Below, piece by piece: positions 13,658-24,788 of a stretch of DNA of 64,000 nucleotides (its first letter is position 1; each line of letters starts with the position of its first letter). This DNA comes from Maribacter litopenaei. Lineage in GTDB: Bacteria; Bacteroidota; Bacteroidia; Flavobacteriales; Flavobacteriaceae. Both the position numbers and the translations under genes were made by a program. The notes below the pieces were generated by a model. That model was given only the letters and a program-made list of their open reading frames with translations, did not search any database and was not told the origin of the DNA. The DNA lies in NCBI RefSeq assembly GCF_025244665.1, contig NZ_CP104205.1:2291001-2355000 (forward strand). The letters are read 5' to 3'.

Positions 13658-16147
13658 TTATTCAGGATTTACTTCTATGTCCTTAATATCAGTATCATCA
13701 AGATCGTCTTCCTCCTTCATAACCTTTGCAACGGCCGCAATTGAATCGTTATCCCTGATATTTATCAATTTTACACCTTGGGTAGCCCTTCCCATCACTC
13801 TTAAATCTTCAACGCTCATTCTGATGGCAATTCCGGACTTATTGATGATCATTAAGTCATCAGAATCGGTTACGTTCTTAATGGCCACCAAATTACCTGT
13901 TTTTTCAGTAATGCTAATGGTTTTTACACCTTTACCTCCACGATTCGTAATTCTGTAATCCTCTATACTCGATCTCTTTCCATATCCATTTTCCGAAACG
14001 ACCAAAAGTTCATCCTCAAAATTATGAACAGAAACCATACCTATTACCTCATCATCATCACTTGCCAATGTAATTCCACGTACACCGGAGGCATTCCTTC
14101 CCATTGGCCTAGTTTTGCTCTCCTCGAATCGGATAGCCTTGCCTGATTTCAGTCCGAGGAAAATTTGACTGGTACCTGTGGTCAATTTTGCCTCCAAAAG
14201 TTCATCGCCATCCTTAATGGTGATGGCATTTATGCCGTTTTGTCTTGGACGGGAGTACTGTTCCAATAGCGTCTTTTTGACCGTACCTTTTTTAGTCGCC
14301 ATTATTACATAATGACTATTTACATAATCCTCATCCTTCAAGTCCTGAGTACAAATGAAGGCTTTGACCGTATCATCCTGCTCAATATTTATCAAGTTCG
14401 GATAGCCCGACCCTTTGAGGTTCTACTTCCCTCTCGGAATTTCGAAAACCCTCATCCAAAAACATTTTCCCTTTTGGGTAAAAAACAACATGTATTGATG
14501 ATTGGTACCTACAAAAAGGTATTCCAAAAAGTCCTCATTCCTGGTTGAAGAAGCCTTTTGTCCAACACCTCCCCTATTCTGTGTCTTATATTCCGTAAGT
14601 GGAGTCCTTTTTATATATCCGGCCCTGGATATGGTAATGACCACCTGTTCGTTAGGTATCATATCCTCCATACTCAAGTCCCCGCCAGCAAAATTAATTT
14701 CTGACCTACGTTCGTCCCCGTACTTTTCCTTTATTTCAAGAAGCTCATCTTTGATAATCTGCATCCTTCGCTCTTTTCTTGCAAGAATATCCTTTAAATC
14801 GGCAATGGTCTTTATGATTTCTTCATATTCGGAACGTAATTTATCCTGTTCCGGACCCGTCAATTGACGTAGCCTCATTTCTACGATAGCCTTTGCTTGA
14901 ATCTCGGTTAACTTAAATCGCTCCATTAAGTTTTCCCTGGCTTCATCGGCATTGGAAGAGGCTCTGATGATAGCTATTACCTCATCGATATTATCCGATG
15001 CAATGATTAGACCTTCAAGGATATGAGCCCTATCCTCGGCTTTTTTAAGTTCAAATTCTGTACGCCGTACAACTACCTCATGTCTATGCTCCACGAAATA
15101 GTGAATCATATCCTTTACGTTTAACAACTGTGGCCTTCCATTAACCAATGCAATGTTATTAACACTGAAAGAAGTTTGTAAAGCAGTGTACTTGAATAAA
15201 GTGTTAAGGACAATATTGGGTATCGCATCTCTTTTTAACATGTAAACAACACGCATACCTTTTCGGTCAGATTCGTCCCTAATATTCGAAATCCCTTCGA
15301 TTTTTTTGTCATTAATCAAATCGGCGGTTTTCTTAATCATATCCGCTTTGTTCACTTGGTAGGGAATCTCGGTAACTATGATACATTCACGTCCCTGAAC
15401 TTCCTCGAAATGGGCTTTGGCGCGCATTACAATTCTACCCCGACCCGTATGAAAAGCCTCTTTAACCCCGTCGTAACCATAAATAATTCCTCCGGTTGGG
15501 AAATCAGGCGCTTTAATATGGGTAATCAACTCATCTACCTCAATTTCGTTATTATCAATGAATGCCACGGTTCCATCAACAACCTCTGCAAGATTGTGGG
15601 GAGGCATATTGGTGGCCATACCGACGGCAATCCCCGAAGCCCCATTTACCAAAAGATTTGGTATGCGGGTAGGTAATACAGTGGGTTCCTGTAAAGAATC
15701 GTCAAAATTTAATTGATGGTCTACAGTATCCTTATCGATATCCGCCAACATTTCATCCGCAATCTTTCGCATACGTGCCTCGGTGTAACGCATTGCGGCG
15801 GGACTATCTCCATCGACCGAACCAAAGTTACCCTGACCATCTATCAACATATATCGCAAACTCCATTCCTGTGCCATTCTGACCATGGTATCGTAAACGG
15901 AAGTATCTCCATGGGGATGGTATTTACCCAATACCTCACCCACAATACGTGCTGATTTTTTGTGGGCGCTTGTACTTCTTACCCCCAGTTCATGCATTCC
16001 AAAAAGAACCCTTCTGTGCACAGGTTTTAGACCATCCCGCACATCCGGCAGAGCTCGTGACACTATGACCGACATTGAATAATCAATGTAGGCAGATTTC
16101 ATTTCTTCTTCAATGTTGATAGGAATCAATTTTTCTCCTTCAGCCAT
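13658..16147 (-). CDS. gyrA: DNA gyrase subunit A, one frameshift
   Basis: Catalytic subunit of DNA gyrase (A2B2), which introduces negative supercoils. About 829 aa once repaired. The winged-helix/tower region carries the catalytic Tyr in AMRYTEARM, the quinolone region HPHGDTSVYDTM and GyrA-typical LTGPEQDKLRSEY, followed by beta-pinwheel repeats in the C-terminal domain (GRNASGVRG, GRATQGVKL). Frame is lost at 14432-14438, plus-strand TCTCGGA where TCCGGA restores VFEIPEGS. A break in an essential gene with otherwise perfect conservation strongly suggests a sequencing error. The residue corresponding to E. coli Ser83 is Thr; this could affect quinolone susceptibility, but I do not infer a phenotype. 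Confidence 0.95.
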
Positions 16148-16405
16148 GGTAAAATTTTATATGTTTTTTATTAGTAAAAAAGCATGCCAATATACGGAAA
16201 ATCGAAGGTTTTAAAGGGCTCAAAAAAGTATTTATTCAATATTTTATTAACATAAAACATAGCCGGTTTGGTTGATAATTTAACCTATAAGGATTTTGAT
16301 TTAGCGAACTTTTTTCGTCATTTAGAACAACTTTAACGAATATAGGTACGGTATTTGCCCATCATTCATTGATAATTAGTAATTTTATAGTTGATATATT
16401 GATAT
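16148..16405. other. Divergent gyrA/clpC intergenic region
   Basis: 258 bases between the divergent starts of gyrA and clpC. AT-rich, must hold both promoters. I see no perfect TAnnTTTG box close to either start and no gene-like frame or clear operator. Confidence 0.4.
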
Positions 16406-18959
16406 ATGGACGACAATTTTTCACCTAGAGTAAAAGATGTAATTGCCTACAGTAAAGAGGAAGCTTTACGGCTCGGTCATGATTTTATCGGTACCGAGCA
16501 TTTGATGTTGGGCCTTTTAAGGGATGGTAGTGGAAAAGCGATAAGTATTTTGGATGCCTTGGATGTAGACTTAGACCATTTACGCAGAAAGGTTGAAATT
16601 CTTAGTCCTTCCAACCCAAATGCCGGTAATATTCAAAAAGACAAAAAAAATCTTCATTTGACGAGACAAGCGGAAAGAGCCTTAAAAACGACCTTTTTGG
16701 AGGCCAAACTCTTCCAAAGTTCTTCGATAAATACAGCGCATTTATTACTATGTATTCTACGCAACGAAAATGACCCAACGACCAAACTGCTTCATAAACT
16801 CAAAGTGGACTACGATGGCGTTAAGGAGCAGTTTAAATTTATGATAACTAGCGATGACGACATAGTGGATTCACCAACTTCGGAATCCTTTCCTAGTGAT
16901 TCAGACGAGTCTAACGAAGGAAAAGAAAGTACTTTTGGAACAAATTCCGGAAATAAGGGCTCAAAAAAATCCAAAACCCCTGTGTTGGATAATTTCGGTA
17001 GGGACCTTACGCTTATGGCAGAAGAAAATAGGCTGGATCCCGTTGTGGGAAGGGAGAAAGAAATTGAACGAGTTTCCCAAATCCTTAGTAGAAGAAAGAA
17101 GAATAATCCTCTTCTTATCGGAGAACCGGGTGTTGGGAAAAGTGCTATAGCCGAAGGTTTGGCACTAAGAATTATCAACAAAAAAGTATCACGTATTCTT
17201 TACAATAAAAGGGTGGTTACTTTGGATTTGGCTTCCCTTGTTGCAGGAACAAAATACCGTGGACAGTTCGAGGAGCGTATGAAAGCCGTCATGAACGAGT
17301 TAGAGAAGAACGATGACGTTATTTTGTTCATAGACGAAATTCATACCATTGTAGGGGCTGGTGGCGCAACAGGTAGTCCGGACGCATCCAATATGTTCAA
17401 GCCCGCCCTGGCGAGAGGTGAGATCCAATGTATAGGTGCTACCACTTTAGACGAATACAGACAATATATTGAGAAGGATGGGGCGTTGGAAAGGAGATTC
17501 CAAAAGGTTATTGTAGAGCCGACGAGTGTTGATGAGACCATTGAGATTTTACACAACATCAAAGGAAAGTATGAGGATCATCACAATGTTAGTTATACGG
17601 ATGAAGCCATTGAAGCCTGTGTAAAATTGACAAATAGGTACATGACGGATAGGTTCCTTCCGGACAAGGCCATCGATGCTTTGGACGAAGCCGGATCTCG
17701 AGTACATATCGTTAATATGGATGTCCCTAAACAGATTCTTGAACTCGAGAAAAAATTGGAAGATGTTAGGGAACTAAAAAATTCAGTAGTCAAAAAACAA
17801 AAATATGAGGAGGCTGCTAAATTAAGAGATGACGAAAAAAGGCTTGAGAAAGATTTGGCCATTGCCCAAGAAAAATGGGAAGATGAAAGCAAGCTTCATA
17901 AAGAAACAGTCACTGAGGACAATGTTGCCGATGTAGTTTCCATGATGAGTGGAATCCCGGTAAATAGAATTGCCCAAACAGAAAGTAATAAACTGGCCGG
18001 ACTGCCAAAGCTTATCAAAGCTAATGTTATCGGTCAGGATGAGGCTGTTGCCAAGGTATCAAAGGCCATTCAAAGAAACAGAGCTGGTCTAAAAGATCCA
18101 AACAAGCCTATCGGCTCCTTTATATTTTTGGGGCAAACAGGGGTAGGAAAAACCCAGTTGGCCAAGGTAATGGCCAAAGAACTTTTTGATTCTGAGGATG
18201 CCTTAATTAGAATTGATATGAGCGAATACATGGAAAAATTCGCTATTTCAAGATTGGTGGGTGCACCTCCTGGTTATGTTGGATATGAAGAAGGAGGGCA
18301 ATTGACCGAAAAAGTAAGGAGAAAACCTTATTCTGTAATTCTTTTGGACGAGGTTGAAAAAGCCCATCCGAGATGTATTTAATATGCTGCTGCAAGTTTT
18401 GGATGATGGATATCTTACCGATAGCCTTGGAAGGAAGATAGACTTTAGGAATACCATAATCATTATGACCTCCAATATTGGGGCCCGTCAGTTAAAGGAT
18501 TTTGGACAAGGTGTAGGCTTCGGAACCGCAGCAAAGAAGGAACAGGCCGATACTCACCAAAAAGGGGTTATTGAAAATGCTTTAAAAAAGGCATTTGCTC
18601 CTGAATTCTTGAATAGAATAGATGATGTTATCGTTTTTAATGCTTTGGAAAGAGAGCATATACATCAAATCATAGATATTGAACTCTCTAAGTTGTACAA
18701 ACGAATCAAAGGAATTGGTTACGAATTAAAACTTTCCGAAGCTGCCAAAGACTATATTGCAGAAAAGGGATTTGATAAGCAATACGGTGCAAGACCCTTG
18801 AAAAGGGCGATTCAAAAATATATTGAGGATGCACTAGCGGAGGAAATCGTAAATTCCAAATTGGAGGAAGGGGATACCATTACAATGGATTTGGATGAGA
18901 AAAAGGAGAAACTTACCATTAAGATTGACAAGCCCCAAGAGTCACCCAAATCCGAATAA
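16406..18959 (+). CDS. clpC: ATP-dependent Clp protease ATPase subunit ClpC, one frameshift
   Basis: HSP100/AAA+ unfoldase that feeds substrates to ClpP. About 850 aa. The Clp N-terminal repeat domain (residues 1-150, [15 protein letters not shown]), first AAA+ module with Walker [10 protein letters not shown] and Walker [11 protein letters not shown], a UVR-containing middle region ([19 protein letters not shown]), and second AAA+ module with GQTGVGKTQ and [11 protein letters not shown] are all present. Frame is lost at 18367-18373 (TCCGAGA; TCCGGA restores [18 protein letters not shown]). The downstream half contains the C-terminal D2-small domain ([21 protein letters not shown]). The middle UVR domain favours ClpC over ClpB or ClpA. 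A strong terminator follows. Confidence 0.94.
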
Positions 18960-18986
18960 CGAAATTCAAATATTTTAAAAATTAAG

Positions 18987-19018
18987 GAAGGGCATCTTGG
19001 TAAGATGCCCTTCTTTTT
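18987..19018 (+). terminator. Rho-independent terminator after clpC
   Basis: Perfect 12-bp stem (GAAGGGCATCTT / AAGATGCCCTTC), a 3-nt loop and a TTTTT run at 19014-19018, 28 bases after the clpC stop. Confidence 0.88.
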
Positions 19019-19170
19019 ATTTAATGGAATACATCAGTACCCGTAAGAATTAAAAGACAAACTTATTGTTACCCACGTAATACATGAGATATTTACGCTT
19101 TTAATCTAATAATTTATCATCACAGATCTAATCGATATATTTTCGTTTCAGACACTATAAGGCATACAAA

Positions 19171-19572
19171 ATGAAGGTAAGATCTGTGAACAAAAAGATC
19201 ATCGTACGCGAGTACAACTTAGAGGTTGGAAAAATTCAGGTTTTTGACGATTATATGGTATCCATTTTTGATGAGGGTGCCACTTTAACTTTAGAAAGGG
19301 CGTATCAAATAATAGGTATTTCTGAAATTCATTTTAGAAATAAGAACTTTGGTTTTATAAGCTTAAGGAAGAATTCTTATGCCATAGATCCAACGATTTA
19401 TAGCTATTTAAAAGAGTTGGAAAATCTAAGGGCCTTTGCCATAGTTTCCGTGAAGGAAATCGACATGCATAATTTCAAGATTGAAAAACTTTTCTATAAA
19501 AAACCGATGAAGTTTTTCATTGAATACGATAATGCCCTAAAATGGGTGAAAAGGAGAATATCCCAAAAATAA
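19171..19572 (+). CDS. Conserved hypothetical protein (possible STAS-like fold)
   Basis: 133 aa, no signal peptide, no transmembrane segment, basic overall and ending in a lysine/arginine-rich tail. It contains an alternation of short strands and helices (VREYNLEVGKIQVFDDYMVS, FGFISLRKNSYAIDPTIY) and the central pattern SLRKNSYAIDPTIYSYLKEL, reminiscent of small STAS/SpoIIAA-like proteins common in Flavobacteriaceae. I do not recognise a defined family and no function is assigned. It stands alone between the clpC terminator and the convergent NAD(P)HX repair gene, six bases from that gene's end. Confidence 0.6.
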   Translation: MKVRSVNKKIIVREYNLEVGKIQVFDDYMVSIFDEGATLTLERAYQIIGISEIHFRNKNFGFISLRKNSYAIDPTIYSYLKELENLRAFAIVSVKEIDMHNFKIEKLFYKKPMKFFIEYDNALKWVKRRISQK

Positions 19573-19577
19573 ACATC

Positions 19578-21126
19578 TTAATTTTCAGCCGGTTCCTGTG
19601 ACTCTCGCTTTTCTTGTTCAGGAACTTTAAATAAGTCTATAAAAGCATTACCAATACCATCTATAATGTCGGAAGCGATCAGAGCTTGATATCCTTTATT
19701 TTCAACTAAAATGTCCGCCGATTTTCCGTGAATATAAACCCCAAAAATAGAAGCCTGTAAACTTGAATATCCTTGGGCCATTAGACCTGTGATAATGCCA
19801 GTGAGAGTATCGCCGCTACCAGCAGTCGCCATTCCAGGGTTACCCGTTGTATTGATATATCCCCTACCCTCAAAAAAAGTAATCGTATGAGCCCCTTTGA
19901 TTACAACGACGACCTTCCTTTTTTTAGAAAAATCTTTAATTTTTTCCAACTTTTCAAAGTCATCCTTCCACTTACCCACTAATCTTTCTAATTCTTTTGG
20001 GTGCGGTGTTAAAACGGAATTTTCGGAAATAAAATCCAAAAGCCTTTGATTTTGGGATAGTATGTTCAGGGCATCCGCGTCCAAGACCAATGGTAATTTA
20101 TTTGCTTTTAAAAACCCCTCTAGAGCCTTTACAGTTGTAATCTCAGTGCCCAGGCCGATTCCCAAACCAACGACCTTTGGCTTAATATCGAACTCAATAG
20201 CTTCTATAGCAGATTTTCCATTTGTCAAGACCATCACCTCTCGGTATGGAAGTCTGTAGAATTTCATATCCACATTCAGGAATATAAGCCGTTACCAAAC
20301 CACTACCTGCTTTCAATGCTGCTTTGCTCGCCAAGGTTACCGCACCAATCTTTCCATAACTACCACCAACAATAAGGGCGTGTCCGTAGGTGCCCTTGTG
20401 CGAATATTTAGCCCTAGGTCTATAAAATTGAAGCACCTCATTTTTAGATATTAACTCGTATTCCGTTTTTGTACTCATTAGAAACTCTGAATCCAAGCCT
20501 ATATCCGGAATCTCCCATTGTTCCAGGTAAATTCCGGTTTCAGGAAGAAAAAAAACCAATTTTGGCACCTGAAAACTTAACACATAATTGGCTTGTATAA
20601 CTGAATCTTTAACCTCCGGAACCCTATCCGTGAATAGCCCGGATGGTATATCAACCGATAGTATAAAGGCTTGGGAGTTGTTCAAGTGTTGGATTAATCT
20701 ACCCACCCAATCGTCTGGCGTTCTGTTCAATCCAATTCCAAAAATAGCATCTACAATAATATCATCACCATGGATTACTGGCATATCGCTCTCAGGATCT
20801 AGAAATACCGGCCAAATTTTACGCTCTTTTAATCTATCCAAGTTGGTAAGAAAATCCTTAGATCTTTTATCGCTATACTTTACTACATAAACTTCAATGT
20901 TATATCCATGCTCAAATAAATGCCTTGCCAAGGCTATACCATCCCCACCATTATTCCCAATACCGCAAAACAAGTGAATCTTGACCGGCGCCCCCTGCAT
21001 CCTCAAATGCATCCAATTAAAAATTTGGGTTGCGGCCCTCTCCATTAAGGCATCACTCGATATTTGTTGTTTTTCCAGTGTCGCTTTATCCGCTTTATAA
21101 ATTTGTTCTGCAGTAAAAACCTTCAT
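19578..21126 (-). CDS. nnr: Bifunctional NAD(P)HX epimerase / ADP-dependent NAD(P)HX dehydratase, one frameshift
   Basis: Repairs hydrated NADH and NADPH. The N-terminal YjeF/NAXE epimerase domain (residues 1-220; [27 protein letters not shown]) is fused to a C-terminal ribokinase-like NAXD/CARKD dehydratase domain (about 225-510; [36 protein letters not shown]). About 515 aa, standard for the bacterial fusion. Frame is lost at 20239-20245: the plus strand shows TCTCGGT where CCGGT fits, and repair restores [14 protein letters not shown]. It is divergent from the thr operon, sharing a 267-bp region with palindromes. Confidence 0.92.
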
Positions 21127-21152
21127 TTCTTATATAGATTGAATTAAAAAGT

Positions 21153-21182
21153 AACGATTCCACAAAAATTTGTGGAAACGTT
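21153..21182. promoter_or_regulatory. Long imperfect palindrome, operator-like
   Basis: Arms AACGATTCCACAAA and TTTGTGGAAACGTT around a two-base centre pair at 13 of 14 positions. It lies between the divergent nnr and thrA promoters and touches the proposed -33 element of the thr promoter, as a repressor site would. It could also form an RNA hairpin, but no gene ends here. Ligand and regulator unknown. Confidence 0.5.
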
Positions 21183-21213
21183 TGAATAGCTAATCAAAAG
21201 TACTACTTTTGAT
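21181..21213 (+). promoter_or_regulatory. thr operon promoter with embedded 21-bp perfect palindrome
   Basis: TTTG at 21181-21184, a 19-base spacer, then TACTTTTG at 21204-21211 match the Bacteroidota promoter pattern TTTG / TAnnTTTG. The -7 box lies inside a perfect inverted repeat, ATCAAAAGTA-C-TACTTTTGAT (21193-21213), so a protein bound there would block the promoter. Transcription would start about 10 bases before the leader peptide. Confidence 0.55.
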
Positions 21214-21229
21214 CCTCATCATTTTATAA

Positions 21230-21322
21230 ATGAACCGTACTAGTAAGGACACCATGTTTGTATCTACTACCCGAATAAAATACTTTAATGCACTTACTAT
21301 ATTCTTCACCCCTCCGGGGTAA
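21230..21322 (+). CDS. Candidate thr operon leader peptide (attenuator)
   Basis: Thirty-codon frame starting ATG 21230 and ending TAA 21320-21322, between the proposed promoter and thrA. The peptide (MNRTSKDTMFVSTTR..., ending TIFFTPPG) holds six Thr and two Ile codons, the end products of the pathway. Its last codons form a small GC hairpin ACCCC-TCC-GGGGT (21308-21320), and a second hairpin GTGTTT-TT-AAACAC lies at 21345-21358 before thrA. This fits ribosome-mediated attenuation, but Thr enrichment is moderate and no strong terminator with a T-run is visible. A shorter start at ATG 21254 is possible. Confidence 0.4.
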   Translation: MNRTSKDTMFVSTTRIKYFNALTIFFTPPG

Positions 21323-21393
21323 GAAAATATGCACTTCCGTAACAGTGTTTTTAAACACGATTCCCAAAAAGTCAATTTACACAATACTCTAGC

Positions 21394-23835
21394 ATGAAAG
21401 TCTTGAAATTTGGCGGCTCATCAGTAGCCAGCCCGGAAAACATTATAAAAATCAAAAACATCCTATCAAACTATAATGAACATATTATAGTGGTGGTCTC
21501 AGCTTTTGGGGGAGTAACGGATCCAATTACTTGAGGCGGGTGAACTGGCGGCCAAACAACAAACGGGCTACAAAAGAGTTTTGGATGAAATTGAAGCAAG
21601 GCATTTGGATACCGTTAAAGAATTACTCCCTATTACGGCCCGAGGTAAGGTTCTGAGCAAAGTTAAATCTGAATTGAACATTCGGAAACGCTGCTAGAGG
21701 GTGCCTATTTTATCGGTGAGATTACACCAAAATTATCTGATAAAATAGTTAGTTTCGGGGAACTACTTTCTTCATATATAATTAGTGAGTATTTGGCTGC
21801 AGAGGGACTAAACACCATTTACAAGGATAGCAGGGAACTTATAAAAACATATAAACTTGCCGGTAAAAATGTGGTCGACTTTGCTTTGACCAATACTAAC
21901 TGTAAAGATTTTTTTGGCCATAAATCGGCTTCAATAACAATCTGTCCCGGATTTATTGCAACTTCGAGAACCGGCGATATTACTACACTTGGCAGGGGTG
22001 GTTCGGATTATACGGCAGCTATCTATGCAGCTGCCTTAGAATCTGAAATTTTGGAAATTTGGACGGACGTTAGCGGTATGTACACGGCAAACCCTAAAAT
22101 GGTGAAACAAGCCAAGGCGATAACCCATATTTCCTACGAGGAAGCCATGGAACTATCGCATTTTGGTGCCAAAGTTTTATACCCTCCCACTATACAACCC
22201 GTATTATCCAAGGGAATTTCCATAATCATAAAAAATACTTTTAGGCCGGAAGAGGCAGGAACCTTGATCACAAAATCAAAGAACGAAGGCGGAAAGACCG
22301 TACGCGGTATTAGCCACATAGGGAATATGGCGCTGCTTTCTTTGGAAGGACCTGGAATGGTAGGCATACCCGGGATTTCAAAACGGTTTTTCGAGGTTTT
22401 GTCACAGGCGGACATAAGTGTCGTACTAATTACCCAAGCCTCCTCAGAACATTCCATTTGCGTTGGAGTGTCGGCAGATGACGTTGAAAAATCCGTTGAA
22501 GTAGTCAATGAGGCATTTGCCTATGAAATTGAGAGGGACAAAATAAAGAAAGTAATCCCGGAGAAAGGACTTGCCATCGTGGCATTGGTAGGTGACAATA
22601 TGAAAAGTCATCAAGGGCTCAGTGGAAAAATGTTCAGCACCCTAGGTAAGAACAATGTCAATATTAGGGTGATCGCGCAGGGAGCCTCTGAACGTAATAT
22701 CTCCTGTGTTATTAACGAAAAGGATGTAAAAAAAGCCCTTAATGCCCTTCATGAAGAATTTTTCGAGGAAAATATAAAGCAGCTTAACTTATTTGTAATG
22801 GGCGTTGGAAATGTAGGCGCCAAGTTCTTGAATCAAATAAAATCACAAGAAAAATATCTAAAGAAAAATCTGAAGTTGAATGTACGGGTCATTGGTATTT
22901 CAAATTCAAGGATCATGCATTTTGATGAAAAAGGGATACAATTGGATACTTGGCAGGAAGCTTTGTTAAATGGGCAAAAGGCCGATAAAAAACTTTTTAT
23001 AGAAAAGGTAAATGACCTAAATTTCCGCAATAGCATATTTGTTGACAATACCGCAAGTGAAGAAATAGCAAGCACCTACCCTTCTTTCTTAAGCAATAGT
23101 ATATCCGTAGTAACCTGTAATAAAATAGCCTGTTCATCTGAATATACTAACTATGCGAGGCTAAAATCCCTAGCAAGGGAATACAACGCACCCTTTTTAT
23201 TCGAGACCAATGTAGGGGCAGGACTTCCAATTATTGACACGTTGAAAAATTTGATAGCTTCGGGGGACAAGATACTCAAGATTCAAGCGGTACTTTCGGG
23301 CAGTTTAAATTTTGTCTTTAACAATTTCAACGACACCAATACATTTCATGATATTGTTAAAAGAGCCCAGGAAGAAGGTTATACGGAACCTGATCCAAAA
23401 ATTGACCTTAGTGGTATCGATGTCATGCGCAAGATTCTAATTACGGCAAGGGAGAGCGGTTATATTTTGGAAATAGATGATATTAGAAACGACTCCTTTT
23501 TACCTGAAGAAAGTTTAGCTACCAAAAACAATGAAGATTTCTTTGAATCTTTGGTTAAATACGAGTCGGATTTTCAGAAGATATACGGGGATGCTAAGGA
23601 GAAAAACTGTAAACTGAAATATGTGGCACAATTTGAAAATGGCGTGGCCAGCGTTGGATTACAGGAAATTCCCAAGGGACATGATTTTTATAATCTTGAG
23701 GGAAGTGACAATATAGTATTGTTTTACACTGAGCGCTATCCTAACCTTCCCTTGATAATTAAAGGTGCAGGTGCAGGTGCGGATGTTACCGCCTCCGGAA
23801 TTTTTGCGGACATCATAAGAATAGGTAATTTTTAA
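21394..23835 (+). CDS. thrA: Bifunctional aspartokinase / homoserine dehydrogenase, two compensating frameshifts
   Basis: Catalyses the first and third steps from aspartate to threonine and methionine. About 814 aa. The aspartokinase domain starts MKVLKFGGSS and contains GRGGSDYTAA; ACT domains occupy about residues 310-460 (LSLEGPGMVGIPGISKRFF, SERNISCVI); homoserine dehydrogenase covers about 465-814 (GVGNVGAKFLNQI, VTCNKIA, ETNVGAGLPIIDT). One extra base near 21523 (VTDQLLEAGE expected) and one missing base near 21682 (LETLLEGAYF expected) shift then restore the frame, hiding about 50 residues. First gene of a thrA-thrB-thrC operon, with 2 bases to thrB. Confidence 0.94.
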
Positions 23836-23837
23836 GT

Positions 23838-24757
23838 ATGGATGAAGTAAAGGTATTCTGTCCGGCGACCATTGCCAATATTTCTTGTGGTTTTGATGTT
23901 CTTGGCGTTGCATTGGATTCTGTAGGTGACGAAATGGTAGTGCGAAAGACCAATAAAAAGGGTGTTTTCATTACAAAAATCGAAGGACAGAAATTACCCC
24001 TCGAGACAAAAAGCAATGTTGCAGGGGTAGCAGGACTTGCCTTATTGGATAAAACGGATTACCCTGGAGGTTTTGAAATAGAGATTTATAAAAAAATCAA
24101 GCCAGGCAGCGGTATTGGAAGTAGCGCGGCTAGCTCTACCGGGGCAGTTTGGGCCATGAATCATTTATTGGGAGACCCCTTCTCTAAAACGGAACTTGTT
24201 ACTTTTGCCATGGAAGGGGAGCGATTGGCAAGTGATGTTGCCCATGCAGACAATGTCGCTCCTGCCTTATTTGGGGATTTTACCTTAGTGAGAAGCTATA
24301 CTCCCTTGGATATCATTCCCATCCAAGCGCCAAGTGAGTTATTTGCCACGGTTATCCACCCACAGATCGAAGTAAAGACATCTGACTCTAGAAAAATTTT
24401 AAAGACTTCTTTGTCATTGCAAACCGCCATAAAACAATGGGGAAATGTAGGAGGATTGATCGCGGGACTACTTCAAAATGATTACGATTTAATAGGTCGT
24501 TCCCTAGAAGATCACATTATAGAACCTATACGCTCCATTCTAATTCCTGGATTTGATATGGTTAAAATGGCTTCTTTGGAAGCTGGGGCCCTAGGCGCAG
24601 GAATCTCGGAGTCGAGTCCTCTATATTTGCCCTGAGCAAGGGCGAGGACGTTGCCAACAAGGTAGCCAAAGCCATGAAAGAGGTATATAAGAAAATAGGA
24701 TTGGAGCATGATGTCCATGTTTCTAAAATAAATCATGAGGGAGTGAGAATTATTTAA
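23838..24757 (+). CDS. thrB: Homoserine kinase, one frameshift
   Basis: GHMP-family kinase that phosphorylates homoserine. About 306 aa. The ATP loop PGSGIGSSAASSTGAV, substrate region ISCGFDVLGVALD and C-terminal KINHEGVRII are in family order. The frame is damaged at 24605-24621: the family motif GISGSGPSIFAL is read GISESSPLYLP and then stop. The underlying bases TCGGAGTCGAGTCC look like a corrupted TCCGGGTCCGGTCCC, combining two altered CCGG sites and one lost C. The repaired frame ends at TAA 24755-24757. Middle gene of the thr operon. Confidence 0.92.
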
Positions 24758-24788
24758 TTCCTATTCTCTTAATACATTATACTATATT

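Noticed and set aside
15900-15935. GyrA quinolone-resistance mutation
   Set aside because: Thr at the Ser83 position may be natural in the lineage; no reference sequence is available to call it acquired.
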